Shown piece by piece: positions 32,942 to 43,500 of a stretch of 64,000 bases of DNA. The notes beneath the pieces were generated by a model, which was given only the letters and a program-made list of their open reading frames with translations, was not told the DNA's origin and did not search any database. How positions within the stretch are numbered: position 1 is the stretch's first letter; each line of letters opens with the position of its first letter. The stretch spans positions 146,703,207 through 146,767,206 of the forward strand of contig NC_053037.3 in assembly GCF_002575655.3 (NCBI RefSeq). The letters run 5' to 3'. The stretch is from Aegilops tauschii subsp. strangulata. Taxonomy: Eukaryota > Streptophyta > Magnoliopsida > Poales > Poaceae. Made by a program: the position numbers and the translations under genes.

Positions 32942-35017
32942 ATGTCGACGGCGGCGGCGCAGGGCGGCGAGAAGCCGGCGCTCAGGAAGCCGGTGTTCGT
33001 CAAGGTGGACCAGCTCAAGCCGGGCACCAACGGCCACACCCTCATCGTCAAGGTCGTCAGCGCCAACCCCGTCCCTGGCCGCGTGCGCACTGGTGCGCCC
33101 GCCTCCTCCTCCGCCCGCGCCCCCCGCATCGCGGAGTGCCTCGTGGGCGACGAGACTGGCTCCATCATCTTTACTGCCCGCAACGACCAAGGTGATTGGG
33201 TTGCCACTCCTTGGCCTTGGCATATGGTGCCTTTGGTAGATTTCTTAGGACCCGTCTTCTGGCGCTAGTCTGTTTGGATTCGTAGATAATAGTCTATGAT
33301 GGTTAGGTGCTTCTAAATTTGTGTAGCTTTAATAGTGGCGACGATAGGATAAGAGGTGTAAATCTTGTGGTTGTCACTTCGTTTTACAGTTTAGGCCATC
33401 TGGCCATATGTTTTATGATGAATAGATGGCTATCTGGATGGGTGGTATTACAAATTTTAGTAGTCAAACTACGGATTGTATTTTGGAACGGAGGTAGTAC
33501 ATTTCAGATGCCAAAACAGCAGAAAGGGAAAGCGCCTTTGTGTGTACAAGGGACTACAATTTCCCAGTGTTGCGAATCAGATTACAAGTTCCTAGTGAAC
33601 GCTTCCTGCACGACCTGAGACAACCGCCAGGCCCGTTGCCACAAAATGCGGCGATCTGCATCTGCCCAGTAATTGATCCAATAGCTTCTTAAAAATTTAC
33701 ACACATGAAGGATCGGCAAGCATCTCTGCTGAAAATAAACCAGTTTTTGTTGGCCTGTGCCTATTGAAGAGAAGCTTGCCCAACATCGTCTGAGATGGTT
33801 TGGGCATATTCAGCGCATTCCTCCAGAAGCTCCAGTGCATAGTGGACGGCTAAAGCTTGCTGTTAATGTCAAGAGAGGTCGGGGTAGACCGAACTTGACA
33901 TGGGAGGAGTCCGTAAAGAGAGATTTGAAGGATTGGAGTATCACCAAAGAACTAGCCATGGACAGGGGTGCGTGGAAGCTTGCTATCCATGTGCCAGAAC
34001 CATGAGTTGGCCACGAGATCTTATGGGTTTCACCTCTAGCCTACCCCAACTTGTTTGGGACTAGAGGCTTTGTTGTTGTTTGTTGTTTGTTGGCCTGTAC
34101 AGGAAATTGATTAGGTTTTGTCCTGAAGTAATTATGAAAACAAAAGAGCAAATTTAATGATGCATAGTTGATTAAAAAAGGCTGCACGCCAAACAAAAGT
34201 TGTTCACTACCATTACCTGGCATCCTACAGTTCTGCTGGCCAGTGGCCATCTGCACAGTTGGATTGACTTGGACCTGATATTGTTTTTCCAATTTCCGAA
34301 ACAGCACACCACTCTTTTCCAATCTTGTATTGTGGTATTGTTTATTTGAGGGTACTATATTTCTATGTGCAGGTGATGCATTCTTTTCAGTGTCCAGTTG
34401 AGCTATTATTTCACCATACATGCATGAAGTACATCTGACAATATTTTTGATACTAGATCTTCCTCTGTCTCCATGTCTTCAACTGGAAACCATAGTCTGA
34501 TACACCATATTGATATTACAAGTTTCTTTGTCCTTTGATGCCATACATCACAGAGAAAAGCATCCTAATATAGCACTACTACCTTCTGACATACCAGACT
34601 CTTCTTTCACCTGTTAATTAAATTGTATGGTCAGAACTCACAACCCAATGGCTGTTATAAGCGGCAGTAGCACTACTGCCTTTTGATGTTATGCATGCTA
34701 GGAATCCTGTACTCATGCCATTTTTCAGATCTTATACATCTTTTTAGTTGCTCATGGTCATTGTTTAGTATAGGGGATTCTATTTCATGATGCATGTACT
34801 ATGGACTGATGGTATGCTCTACTATGCAGTTGACCTGTTGAAGGCTGGTGCCACAGCCATATTGCGCAACGCTAAAATTGACATGTTCAAAGCTTCGATG
34901 AGGCTTGCGGTGGACAAGTGGGGGCGGGTAGAAGCTACAGAACCTGCCAGCTTTACTGTGAATGAAGAGAACAACTTGTCGCAAGTAGAGTACGAGCTGG
35001 TTAACGTGGCTGAGTAA
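32942..35017 (+). CDS. OB-fold single-stranded nucleic-acid-binding protein (At4g28440 / SOSS-B type)
   Basis: Two exons, 32942-33191 and 34830-35017, join through a GT-AG intron to give 145 residues and a TAA stop. The protein starts MSTAAAQGGEKPALRKPVF and contains VKVDQLKPGTNGHTLIVKVV, ECLVGDETGSIIFTARNDQ, then across the junction VDLLKAGATAILRNAKIDMF and MRLAVDKWGRVEATEP. This is a single OB fold covering nearly the whole protein. Plant relatives are annotated as OB-fold-like proteins related to SOSS complex subunit B, which binds single-stranded DNA in damage repair. The residue-level role here is inferred from family. The start is chosen because it follows a CCACC-rich leader and gives the family-typical N terminus. 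The 1.64-kb intron carries an RTE LINE tail. It is upstream of, and parallel to, the YSL gene. Confidence 0.88.
33759..34085 (+). mobile_element. RTE-type LINE 3' fragment in the intron of the OB-fold gene
   Basis: A 327-bp 5'-truncated insert carries the very end of an RTE-like RT protein (EEKLAQHRLRWFGHIQR, RGRGRPNLTWEESVKRDL, KELAMDRGAWKLAIHVPEP, stop at 34003-34005). It is followed by the element's short 3' UTR ending in GTTGTTGTT-type repeats rather than poly(A). A perfect 13-bp target duplication, TTTGTTGGCCTGT, lies at 33746-33758 and 34086-34098. The insert is in the sense orientation of the host gene. Confidence 0.9.
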
Positions 35018-35535
35018 TTGTTGAAGTTTTCCTGCCCTTTTCCCGCCATAAAAACGAAGCACTATGAATGAATATTATCAAGCCTTTGGTAAGCTTGTTT
35101 ATTTCTTATGGTGGTAGTAGATAAGATCAAGATTGTATCACTTGAGCTAGAATGTTCGATGGATCAAACTGAGCTTTCCATGCATCTTACTGGATTGTGA
35201 TTCCTCTTGGCACTGCTTGTATTGCTGTTGTAATGGAACAAGCTCAGCGTGGCGCCATGTTGTGCTGAGCTTTAGAGATCAAATGGAATGAACTGCCATT
35301 ACATATTGTGTTGAATTGCTGTTACATTGTGTTGATGTTATATTGCGGTGTCCCGAACAGGATTTTCGTTGTAATCGGTAAAAGAAAAGTCATCTCCTGT
35401 TCCAGACATGTTACGGCTATAAAAAGCAATGCTTATGTTGGTGACAGTTAAAAAAGGGAAGGCCTAGCAAGGCCAACACTTTTGGCGAACGTGCTCAAAA
35501 CGAAACTAGCGGCTGAGGCAAGGCCTCAGGCAAAC
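35018..35535 (+). other. 3' UTR of the OB-fold gene and upstream region of the YSL gene
   Basis: About 520 bp separate the two coding regions. AATGAATATTATC and later AT-rich stretches could serve polyadenylation of the OB-fold transcript. A possible TATA-like GCTATAAAAAGC lies at 35419-35430, about 110 bp before the YSL start codon. No repeat was recognised. Confidence 0.4.
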
Positions 35536-38022
35536 ATGGCTCCCGTGGCCGGTCGCCGGCATCCACGGTCGGAGGAGGCAGAAATTGCAGCAGCCGTCGC
35601 TGCCGGACAGGATGGCGACGAGGAGCCATCTGTGGAGGTGGCGTTCGTGGGGCAGCCGCCACCGCCGTGGTGGCGGCAGGTCACGGCGCGGTCGGTGGCC
35701 GTGAGCGCGGTGCTGGGCGCCGTGCTGAGCTTCATGTCGATGCGGATCGGGCTGACGGCCGGCGTCGGCCCGACGTTCAACATCGTGGCCAGCCTCCTCG
35801 GGTTCTTCGTGATCAAGTCGTGGACGCGGCTGCTGGCCCGCTTCGGCGTCGCCTCCCAGCCCTTCACCAGGCAGGAGAACGTCGTCCTCCAGACCTGCAT
35901 CATCTCCTGCTCCACCCTCTCCTTCTACGGTACCGTACGTCCGCCCGTCCACGCAGCCGCGCCCACGCTATTTTCCACCAGGTTTTTGCTCAGTCGGCGG
36001 CCGTGATTTGCCATTTGCAGGTGGTTTCACGACCTACCTGCTCGCGATGACCGAGACGGTGGCGAAGTCAGCCGGCGGTACCGGCACCGGCAAGGACGTG
36101 TACACGCTGCACACCGGGAACGTGGTGGCCTTCCTCGGCCTCGTCACCTTTGCCAGCTTGTTCTGCACTCTCCCGCTGCGGAAGGTGAACCCATTTCCAA
36201 CCAAGAATCACCACCATTTCCATGTCTTTGTTATGAAAAAACTGAGGCATTTCGCCATTGTTTGGCAGCTCATGATACTCGACTACAAACTGATGTATCC
36301 ATCTGGTTCAGCTATCGCCGGAATCGTCAACAGCTTCCACACACCAGCGGGAGCCGCAACAGCAAAGTAAACACAATGCCATTTTGTAACCTGCTGGTTC
36401 TTCACTATGCCGTTTGTAAGCTTAACCCACATTATTGGTTTCTCTCCTCCCCTCCTTAGGAAGCAAGTGATGGCCATGTCCAAAGCCATTGTTGGGAGCT
36501 TCATGTGGGCATCCTTCCAGTGGGTTTACACGGGAGGAAGCGGCTGCGGCTTCCAAGATTTTCCCTTGTTCGGATTGAAGGCATATAAGCAGAAGTTTTA
36601 CTTCGATTTCTCCGCAAGTCTCGTCGGTGTGGGCATGATCTGCCCTGTCCTCATCAACTTCTCCATGCTTTTCGGATCTATCATTACCTCCTTCATCCTG
36701 TGGCCAACCCTCCAGAGCAAGAAAGGGGACTGGTACAACGATCCTTCGCCGACAAATTTCAGGGGAATCAATGGATACAAGGTGAGTGATGACAGAATTC
36801 CGTCTGAACTTTACCATGGTTCGTACTTATCAGATGTTTCAGTCTTTGCACTTCGCTGACCATGTTTGCTGCTTCCATGAAACAGGTGCCCATGGGCATA
36901 TCGATGGTGCTTGGGGATTGTCTGTTCCAACTGGGTTCAATCACCATAAGGGCTGCCAACCACTTCCACAAGAATCGTCAGCAACGGAATCCCGGCGGTA
37001 CCAACATACCAGCAGATGGAAATTCAGATAAACAAACAGCTCTTAGCTACGATGAGCATCGCAGGAACAAGATCTTTCTGAACGAAGGACTGTCGGGCTA
37101 TGTCTCGGTTGCTGGCTACATCCTCTTCGCAGCCGTCTCAGCAATCTTCGTTCCACGTATCTTCCCACAGATCCGATATTACCATGTGGCCTTATTATAC
37201 GCTGTCGCTCCCATCCTGGCATTCTGCAATTCATATGCTTCTGGACTGTGTGACTGGTCCCTGGCACCCGTCTACGCGAAGCTTGCTATATTCCTTGTTG
37301 GGGCATGGGTTGGTGAAGCATCTGGTGGCGCCATTGCCGGCCTTGCTGCCTGTGGTGTCATGTTGATGATCATTGGTAATGCCGCTGAGCTCATGCATGA
37401 CTTCAAGACTGGATACCTGACACTCACCTCACCACTGTCCATGTTCATAAGCCAAGCAATTGGGACTGCACTTGGTTGCTTGATCAACCCGCTTGTCTTC
37501 CTGTCCTTTGAAAAACTTGTCGGCAAAGAGCATTTGGGAGAAGCTGGATCGGCATTCTCGGCGCCCTTGGCCACCGCATACCGTGGGCTCGCAGTTTTAA
37601 GTGTTGAAGGAACCAAGATACTCCCAAAGCACTCCATTGAGTTTTGTGTAGCTTTCTTCCTTATGGCCTTTTGCTTGGATTGCCTATCAGCAGTAGCCAA
37701 AGCAAAGAAATGGAAGGCAAGTAACTACATTCCAAACGCCATGGCTATGGCAATTCCATTCTTAATCGCACCGAATATTGCAATAGACATGGCCTTGGGG
37801 AGTCTACTGTTAGTTATCTGGAAGAAAACAGATAAGAAAAACGCAAATATGCTTGCAGTTGTAGTAGCATCAGGTTTGATCTGTGGAGATGGACTTTGGG
37901 CATTGCCATCAGCATTACTTTCATTTTTCCAAATCGAGCCACCCATCTGCATGAAGTTCTTGTCTAGTCATCAGACCAAGCTAATGCGGGAGCAGTTCCT
38001 ACCCAAAGTGACTACCTCATGA
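35536..38022 (+). CDS. yellow-stripe-like (YSL) metal-chelate transporter, OPT family
   Basis: Five exons (35536-35929, 36021-36184, 36269-36366, 36460-36781, 36886-38022), all with GT-AG borders, give 704 residues ending KVTTS. YSL proteins are plasma-membrane or organelle-membrane symporters of metal complexes with nicotianamine or mugineic acids. Visible family blocks include [116 protein letters not shown] and [20 protein letters not shown]. About 14 hydrophobic segments are expected. The ATG at 35536 is preferred over upstream non-ATG starts because it opens a short acidic N terminus typical of YSLs. Which YSL subgroup it belongs to, and so which metal it carries, cannot be decided by eye. 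The frame is intact. Confidence 0.92.
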
Positions 38023-38550
38023 TGATACAGACAAGTACTGACAGAAATGGCTTGTAAATGATTTCAGATCATATTGTTATAAAGTTATTTAGTGCACAGC
38101 TACACATGTGAATTCCTTGAGTCACATACTTGCCTTTTTTGCCTGTGTAAATATTTTTCCAGTGTCTGTAGGAGCATTATTGAAACAATGATGTTGTACA
38201 AGATAAATGGGATTCATAAGTGAAGACTAAAAGGATCAAAATATGCTTGACACCAAAGCCACATTGCCAGTAAAAGAAAGGGAACAGGCTTTTAATCACC
38301 AGGTCATGCTGAGAAACCAAACAAACCGATACGAAAGGTCAAGCATAGTATTCATTTTGCCAGCGATTCAAACTTCTACACCCCTAGCACGGTTCTCATC
38401 ACATAACCATAATGATTCTGGTTAATGAAGATGAAGGTGGGAAATTGAAGTTTAAGCAATATCAAACATCATTTATTAAAAATTTCATCGTAGTTCACAT
38501 ACAGAAAAAGAAAAGCATGCTTCCTTTCTTTGTCAACTCATCCTGAAAGA
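38023..38550. other. 3' region between convergent YSL and NFD6-like genes
   Basis: This holds the YSL 3' UTR (possible polyadenylation region near 38055-38090 and 38190-38210) and the 3' side of the minus-strand gene. No repeat ends or reading frame of note. Confidence 0.4.
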
Positions 38551-38604
38551 CTAGTAATCTCCTGGCTCTGTTGGCAGGTCAGCATCATACTCCATCAATT
38601 TCAG
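38551..38604 (-). other. possible alternative terminal exon of the NFD6-like gene
   Basis: On the minus strand an AG acceptor (ACAG just before 38604) precedes CTGAAATTGATGG. Spliced directly to the exon ending at 39851 it would give a C terminus ...GWLTEAEIDGV and a TGA, in place of ...GWLTEGKDETR. In another frame the segment reads LKLMEYDADLPTEPGDY to a TAG at 38551-38553. Either it is an alternative last exon or a 3' UTR exon. Evidence is splice-site reading only. Confidence 0.3.
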
Positions 38605-39361
38605 CTGTTATCCAACAATAACAACTCATCACGATAGTTATACGAATTTAAGAAGAATGTATAAATTAAAACATTACATATGCTACTTTTCCAGGGTGTT
38701 TTATAGTACTTCATAGCCAAATGTAAAAAAAATTCAGTTTCTCTACGATATGAACGAAAAAAACAAATAGATAAAAATTCCCTATGGAAATAAATCGTTA
38801 TAATACTGTATACTCTATGTTAAAAAACAGTGCCCTGCAATTTAGGGGGGGCTCAAACAGTACACTATGTGAAAAAATCGCTACTTAAGGCACAAAGTTT
38901 CAGCGAGTTGTCCGCTTAGAACTTTTAGATTCTTTCTCAATTTGTTCTCTTCAATACTGCCCCAGTCAATAACTAGTAACACCTATCAACATTTTTTATT
39001 TTGCGCCCCAATGCACAAATTGTAGATCATGTAACTAAAATATGAACATATTCATTCTTTCCGGGGGAATTAGGAGCCTCAGTCACTAAGTTTACAGGAA
39101 ATCCTCCAATGATAGGAACCATTATCATTCCTATGTTTTGTCTAGTAATTATTATCTATCAATTGTTAAGCATGGTTTTAAAAGGTGTAGGGAGTCCCAG
39201 AGAAAGTTATGATTCATATAGCAGTAAGTTGGCACGGCAGCACTTCTACACATACTGGAGCAAGGTTTGGTAGTTGGTTAAGATTGTAAGGGACATAACA
39301 TTTACTCATATTTCAACGAAATGGGGAGATATTTTAGTGGTCACCTTTCCCAAGTTGGTCT

Positions 39362-40189
39362 TCATCTAGTTTCGTCTTTCCCTACAACAAAGAAATAAAA
39401 AGAAAAACAGAAAAGTGGGTCTCTTTCGTCAATAAGACTAGAAACAGGACTGGAGAATGATGTTAACATGAAACTAAATGCTGGAAACACGGCCAGAGAG
39501 AATTGTGGATTGCATCTATTGATTTGTGTTTGAAATGCATATAGTATGATCCAGGTGTTGAAGGAATTGGGTGAATGTTACAGAGAAGTCGTTATGCACG
39601 CTTGGACCAATGTTAACCAAGACTAAGGTAGTGCAAGTCCATGTTCTTATGCACACTGGGATCAACTATGGCAGGTTACTGCTACTACAACGTTTAGCTT
39701 TAGTTGGATTGTTGGGGACAATAGGAACACTACTGACATATGTGCATTTGTCTGAATTACACCGTAACACATGAATTTATATACACATTTTTTGGAGACT
39801 AATGTACGAATTAATAACACATTTGAAGGGGAGAGTAGTTTCAGTTTCACCTTCCGTGAGCCACCCGAGGCCTCGGCCAGGCACGGCGAGCATAGACGTC
39901 ATCCGCGCCGCGGCGGTGGCGCTGTGCAGCGGCAGCAGGGACTCCACGCAGAAGCTCGCCTCGACGGGCGACCTGCACAACGAACAACGCCGTTACAATC
40001 ATCAGTCCACATCTGGCTAGTTGAGGGGGGCATGGCCGACTGGTGGCCGAGGTCGTACCTGAGGAGGCGAGGGGGCGCGCCCAACGCGCGGCGAAGGGAC
40101 GGCCGCGCCGCAGAGGAAGAGGCCCTCGCCGGAGCAGCGCGGAGGAGAGAAGCGGACGAGCGGAGCATCGACCTGGCGGCGGCGGCCAT
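39362..40189 (-). CDS. small NFD6-like protein, probably mitochondrial/plastid
   Basis: Three minus-strand exons (40189-40059, 39972-39851, 39381-39362) give 90 residues. The N terminus [20 protein letters not shown] is Arg/Ala/Ser-rich with no acidic residue for about 40 positions, a typical organelle transit peptide. The conserved core is [20 protein letters not shown] then [18 protein letters not shown], matching the family of NUCLEAR FUSION DEFECTIVE 6-like proteins. Arabidopsis NFD6 is an organellar protein needed for polar nuclear fusion in the female gametophyte; its biochemical role is unknown. Introns have GT-AG borders and both junctions split codons cleanly (AG|G and G|GG). The short last exon encodes GKDETR and a TGA. 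The gene is head to head with DCAF13. Confidence 0.8.
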
Positions 40190-40599
40190 CGTGGCTGGCT
40201 TGGTGAGACGGGAGGAGGAGGAAGAGTGGAGACGGTTTCCGCTTTCCGGCTAGCTTGCGCTCGGGTCACAAACAGAAGGAACCAATGTGGGCCTTTCATA
40301 GATCTGCTCGGTCCATTTCTTTTTGGGCTGTGTGAGATGGGCCCAACGGGCTCATAAACGTTGAGGGTAGCCCAGTTTCATCCTGTTGTTCTACGGCCGC
40401 CGACCTTTTACCTCGAAGCATCCTTCTCTTCTCCCTTTTGTTTCCCCTCGACGGCGGCGGCGGCGGCGGCAACCAGGGTTTAGAGGAGGAGAAGCTTGCT
40501 CGGCGCAAAACCCTAGCCCCGCGCCTTCATCTACGGATTCATCGCGCCTCTGCCGCGTATCCTTGTGGAGTGCCCTGCCACGCTGCATTGGCGGTCACG
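40190..40599. promoter_or_regulatory. shared divergent promoter of the NFD6-like and DCAF13 genes
   Basis: Only 410 bp separate the two start codons. The interval holds site II elements (TGGGCC 40288-40293, TGGGCT 40324-40329, TGGGCC 40338-40343 within TGGGCCCA, AGCCCA 40369-40374) and two telo-boxes in opposite orientation (AGGGTTTA 40475-40482, AAACCCTAG 40508-40516). This combination is established for plant ribosomal-protein and ribosome-biogenesis genes. No TATA box is evident. A (CGG)n run at 40451-40470 lies in the probable DCAF13 5' UTR. Confidence 0.7.
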
Positions 40600-43500
40600 A
40601 TGAGGGTGAAGGTGATATCGCGCTCGACCGACGACTTCACGCGCGAGCGCAGCCAGGACCTGCAGGTGAAGCCATCGTTGCATTCGTAATTTCTATTGAT
40701 TGTGCTCCCGCGTTGCGACTCGTTGTTTTGCATCCAGTATAGTCATCATACTCATACTGTAGTGTAGGATATGGTAGGATAAGAAGCGAGAACTGTTTCC
40801 TGCGCATGGAGTGTGTTTGCGTGCAATTGCAGATGTTGGTAATACTATCATTTCATCTAGTTAAATCGGCAAGGCCCCCTTTCAATTGAAAACGAAAACA
40901 AAAACGGTGGAGTTGTTTTGAGGGGTCAAATTGATCCCCTTATGCTAGAGCTATGTTCCCCTTTCGCCAGGTTGGGGGAACATCTTAGGCCTCCTTTGGT
41001 TCATAGGATAGGAATTTTATAGGAATAAGAAAATCATAGGAAGTGAGATGACATCCATCTCAATTCCTAGGGCTCCTTTGATTCAAGGGAATTCTATAGG
41101 ATTTTTGGAGGATTGAAATCCTTTGAAAATTTTCCTACGTTTGTCCTTTGATTCATAGGATTGAATCCCATAGGAATTTTTCCAATGGAATCTTTTGTAC
41201 CACATTTCATAGGAAATCTAACATCCATTCTAACCTCTTTTTACAATTCCTTTGCTTTTCCCGTGAAATCAAACGCTCCTTGCTAATCCTATAGGATTCA
41301 AGTGGGCATGACACTCCAATCAACATTTTGTAGCCATCAGATATCTAGGTCATGTATCGACCGAATAATACTTCTGCGGTGTGTTAGCATGGTAGCTGCC
41401 ATACAAGTTTAAACATTCACAATATAGTGTTGATGCAATTGCCCCAGGTTCAAGTTTGTGTGGTCACTTGCTTAGGCCTTTTATTATATATATTTTTTGC
41501 CAACAAATGACAATCTCTATTGCATTTGTTACTCCCAACAGAAAGTATTCCGCAATTATGATCCAGCACTCCGTAGTCAAGAGAAAGCTGTTGAGTACAC
41601 TCGAGCACTTAATGCTGCAAAGTTAGAGAAGGTACGTCTCATCTTCCTTATCTGCATTTATGTTTTACTTTTACTGTATATTTTCATGTGACTTATGCTG
41701 CTCCCCATTTCAGATATTTGCCAGGCCGTTTATTGGAGCAATGGATGGTCACATTGATGCTGTTTCGTGCATGGCGAAGAACTCCAATTATGTGAAAGCT
41801 ATGTTTTCTGGCTCGATGGATGGGGGTAATTATCATACTTCTGCACTAGTGCTTTTTTCTCCTTGAGTGTGTTCAATGCATTTTTATTTGCTCTTTCAAC
41901 GAACTAGCTTACTAAGCTCAATGCAGTAAATTATAACATACAACATTTCGCTGTTCTACTTTTTAGTTTGCACCTCAGGGGTCACTAAATATTGGAATTT
42001 TTTTTGCCCGGATGCATTATAATCTCGTATGGAGCTCAAAGTGAACTCTTGCCTCAATCAACACGAGACTCACTTTGCGTGTGAAATCTAAAATATGACC
42101 TGTAACATTTGTGTGCATTTTCTCTGGGTTGCTAAGAATACTTTATGTGAGACCAATCAAGAGTATCGTCTAGTTCTAGTGATCTGCAATTTATGTGCTA
42201 TTGTGATCCAATCGTATCTGATGGTAACACACTAAAATGGTAAATTCGTAATAAATTATTGTGTTTTTAATATCGTAGCGTTCTCAAGAATTGACATCTG
42301 GAAGGGGAATGGTTCGTGTGAATGGCAGAGTAGCCACATTGATGTTACTGCCAATTGTAGTGTTGGGACTTGTTTAGTTACATTGGGTCATTGATTGAAT
42401 TGTTTAGTTAACTTAGGATTCAAAGAGTAAGAAGATCTAATGCTATACCCCCAAGTTCGCAGAAAAAAGTTGCTTTCGGAATTGGCATTGCCCTGAAATG
42501 CATATTTGACCACTAATTTTTTTTGGAATATATTTATAAAACCTAATTACAGTGGAAGTACTTGTTCAAGACCTACACATATTGTTTTCATGTGTCCAAT
42601 CTACGTACATGAGCACGTGGATAGGCAGTTTGTAATTTTTGGCTGCATATAACCCGAAAGGCCAGAACGGCCAGTTTATTTGAACCGACAGAGTATCAGT
42701 TTGAGTGGCCAAACTTCGAGTAATAATAATTTTGTTAGTACTGTTTGAATGTTTTGGCACTGCTTTATTATTTTACCCGTTTCTAGTGAATATATAACCC
42801 CCCTGTTTGTGAAACTATCGCATGGTTGCCAACCCCCTTGTATTGTGCATTTGCAAGTAACATCTGATTTGTTACGCTTCAGTAGTGTGTGTGATCTGGC
42901 CACTATGTGATACCGATTTTTTGGTTCAACCTTTCTAGTAATTTTTTTTGATGAAAAGGGGTTTACCCCTGCCCCATTTTATTAGAACGAGGCACCTTTC
43001 TAGTAGTGAAGCTGATGTTTTCCCTTCATTTATTTAAATTTACATAAAAAATCAAGAAGTCTCAGTTATGCATTACCTTATTCATCTTCTGATCAAGTTT
43101 AAATTTGTACCGGAAGTGGTAAACTGTGCCTTTTGTTTTGTTCGCAGATATTCGACTATGGGACATTGCTGCAAGGTACCGCCGATGAAATATCAACTGA
43201 GCTGTTTAAATTGTTTACTACAACTTGTGACTGTTATTTTAATTTCCTGTACAACAATAAAAACAGGAAGACAGTCTGCCAGTTCCCTGGACACCAGGGT
43301 GCTGTGAGAGGTTTGGCAACATCTACCGATGGCGATCTTCTGGTATCCTGTGGTGTTGATTGCACGTAAGTGAACTTGTGGGTGCCACTTCTTTTTTTGC
43401 TTATTAGACACAGTTTCAATTCAAGCCATGCAACTTAACCCTTGAGGTGTTCTCTCGCTGCTTATGTTTTGCATTAAGTTGGCTCTAACCCACAGATGTA

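Noticed and set aside
33470..33505. GGAACGGAGGTAGTAC resembling a Stowaway terminus in the OB-fold intron
   Set aside because: Only one terminus is seen; no partner end was found.
36862..37031. Frame extending YSL exon 5 upstream to 36862
   Set aside because: The upstream 24 bases belong to the intron; the acceptor at 36884-36885 restores the conserved VPMGIS sequence after the GYK of exon 4.
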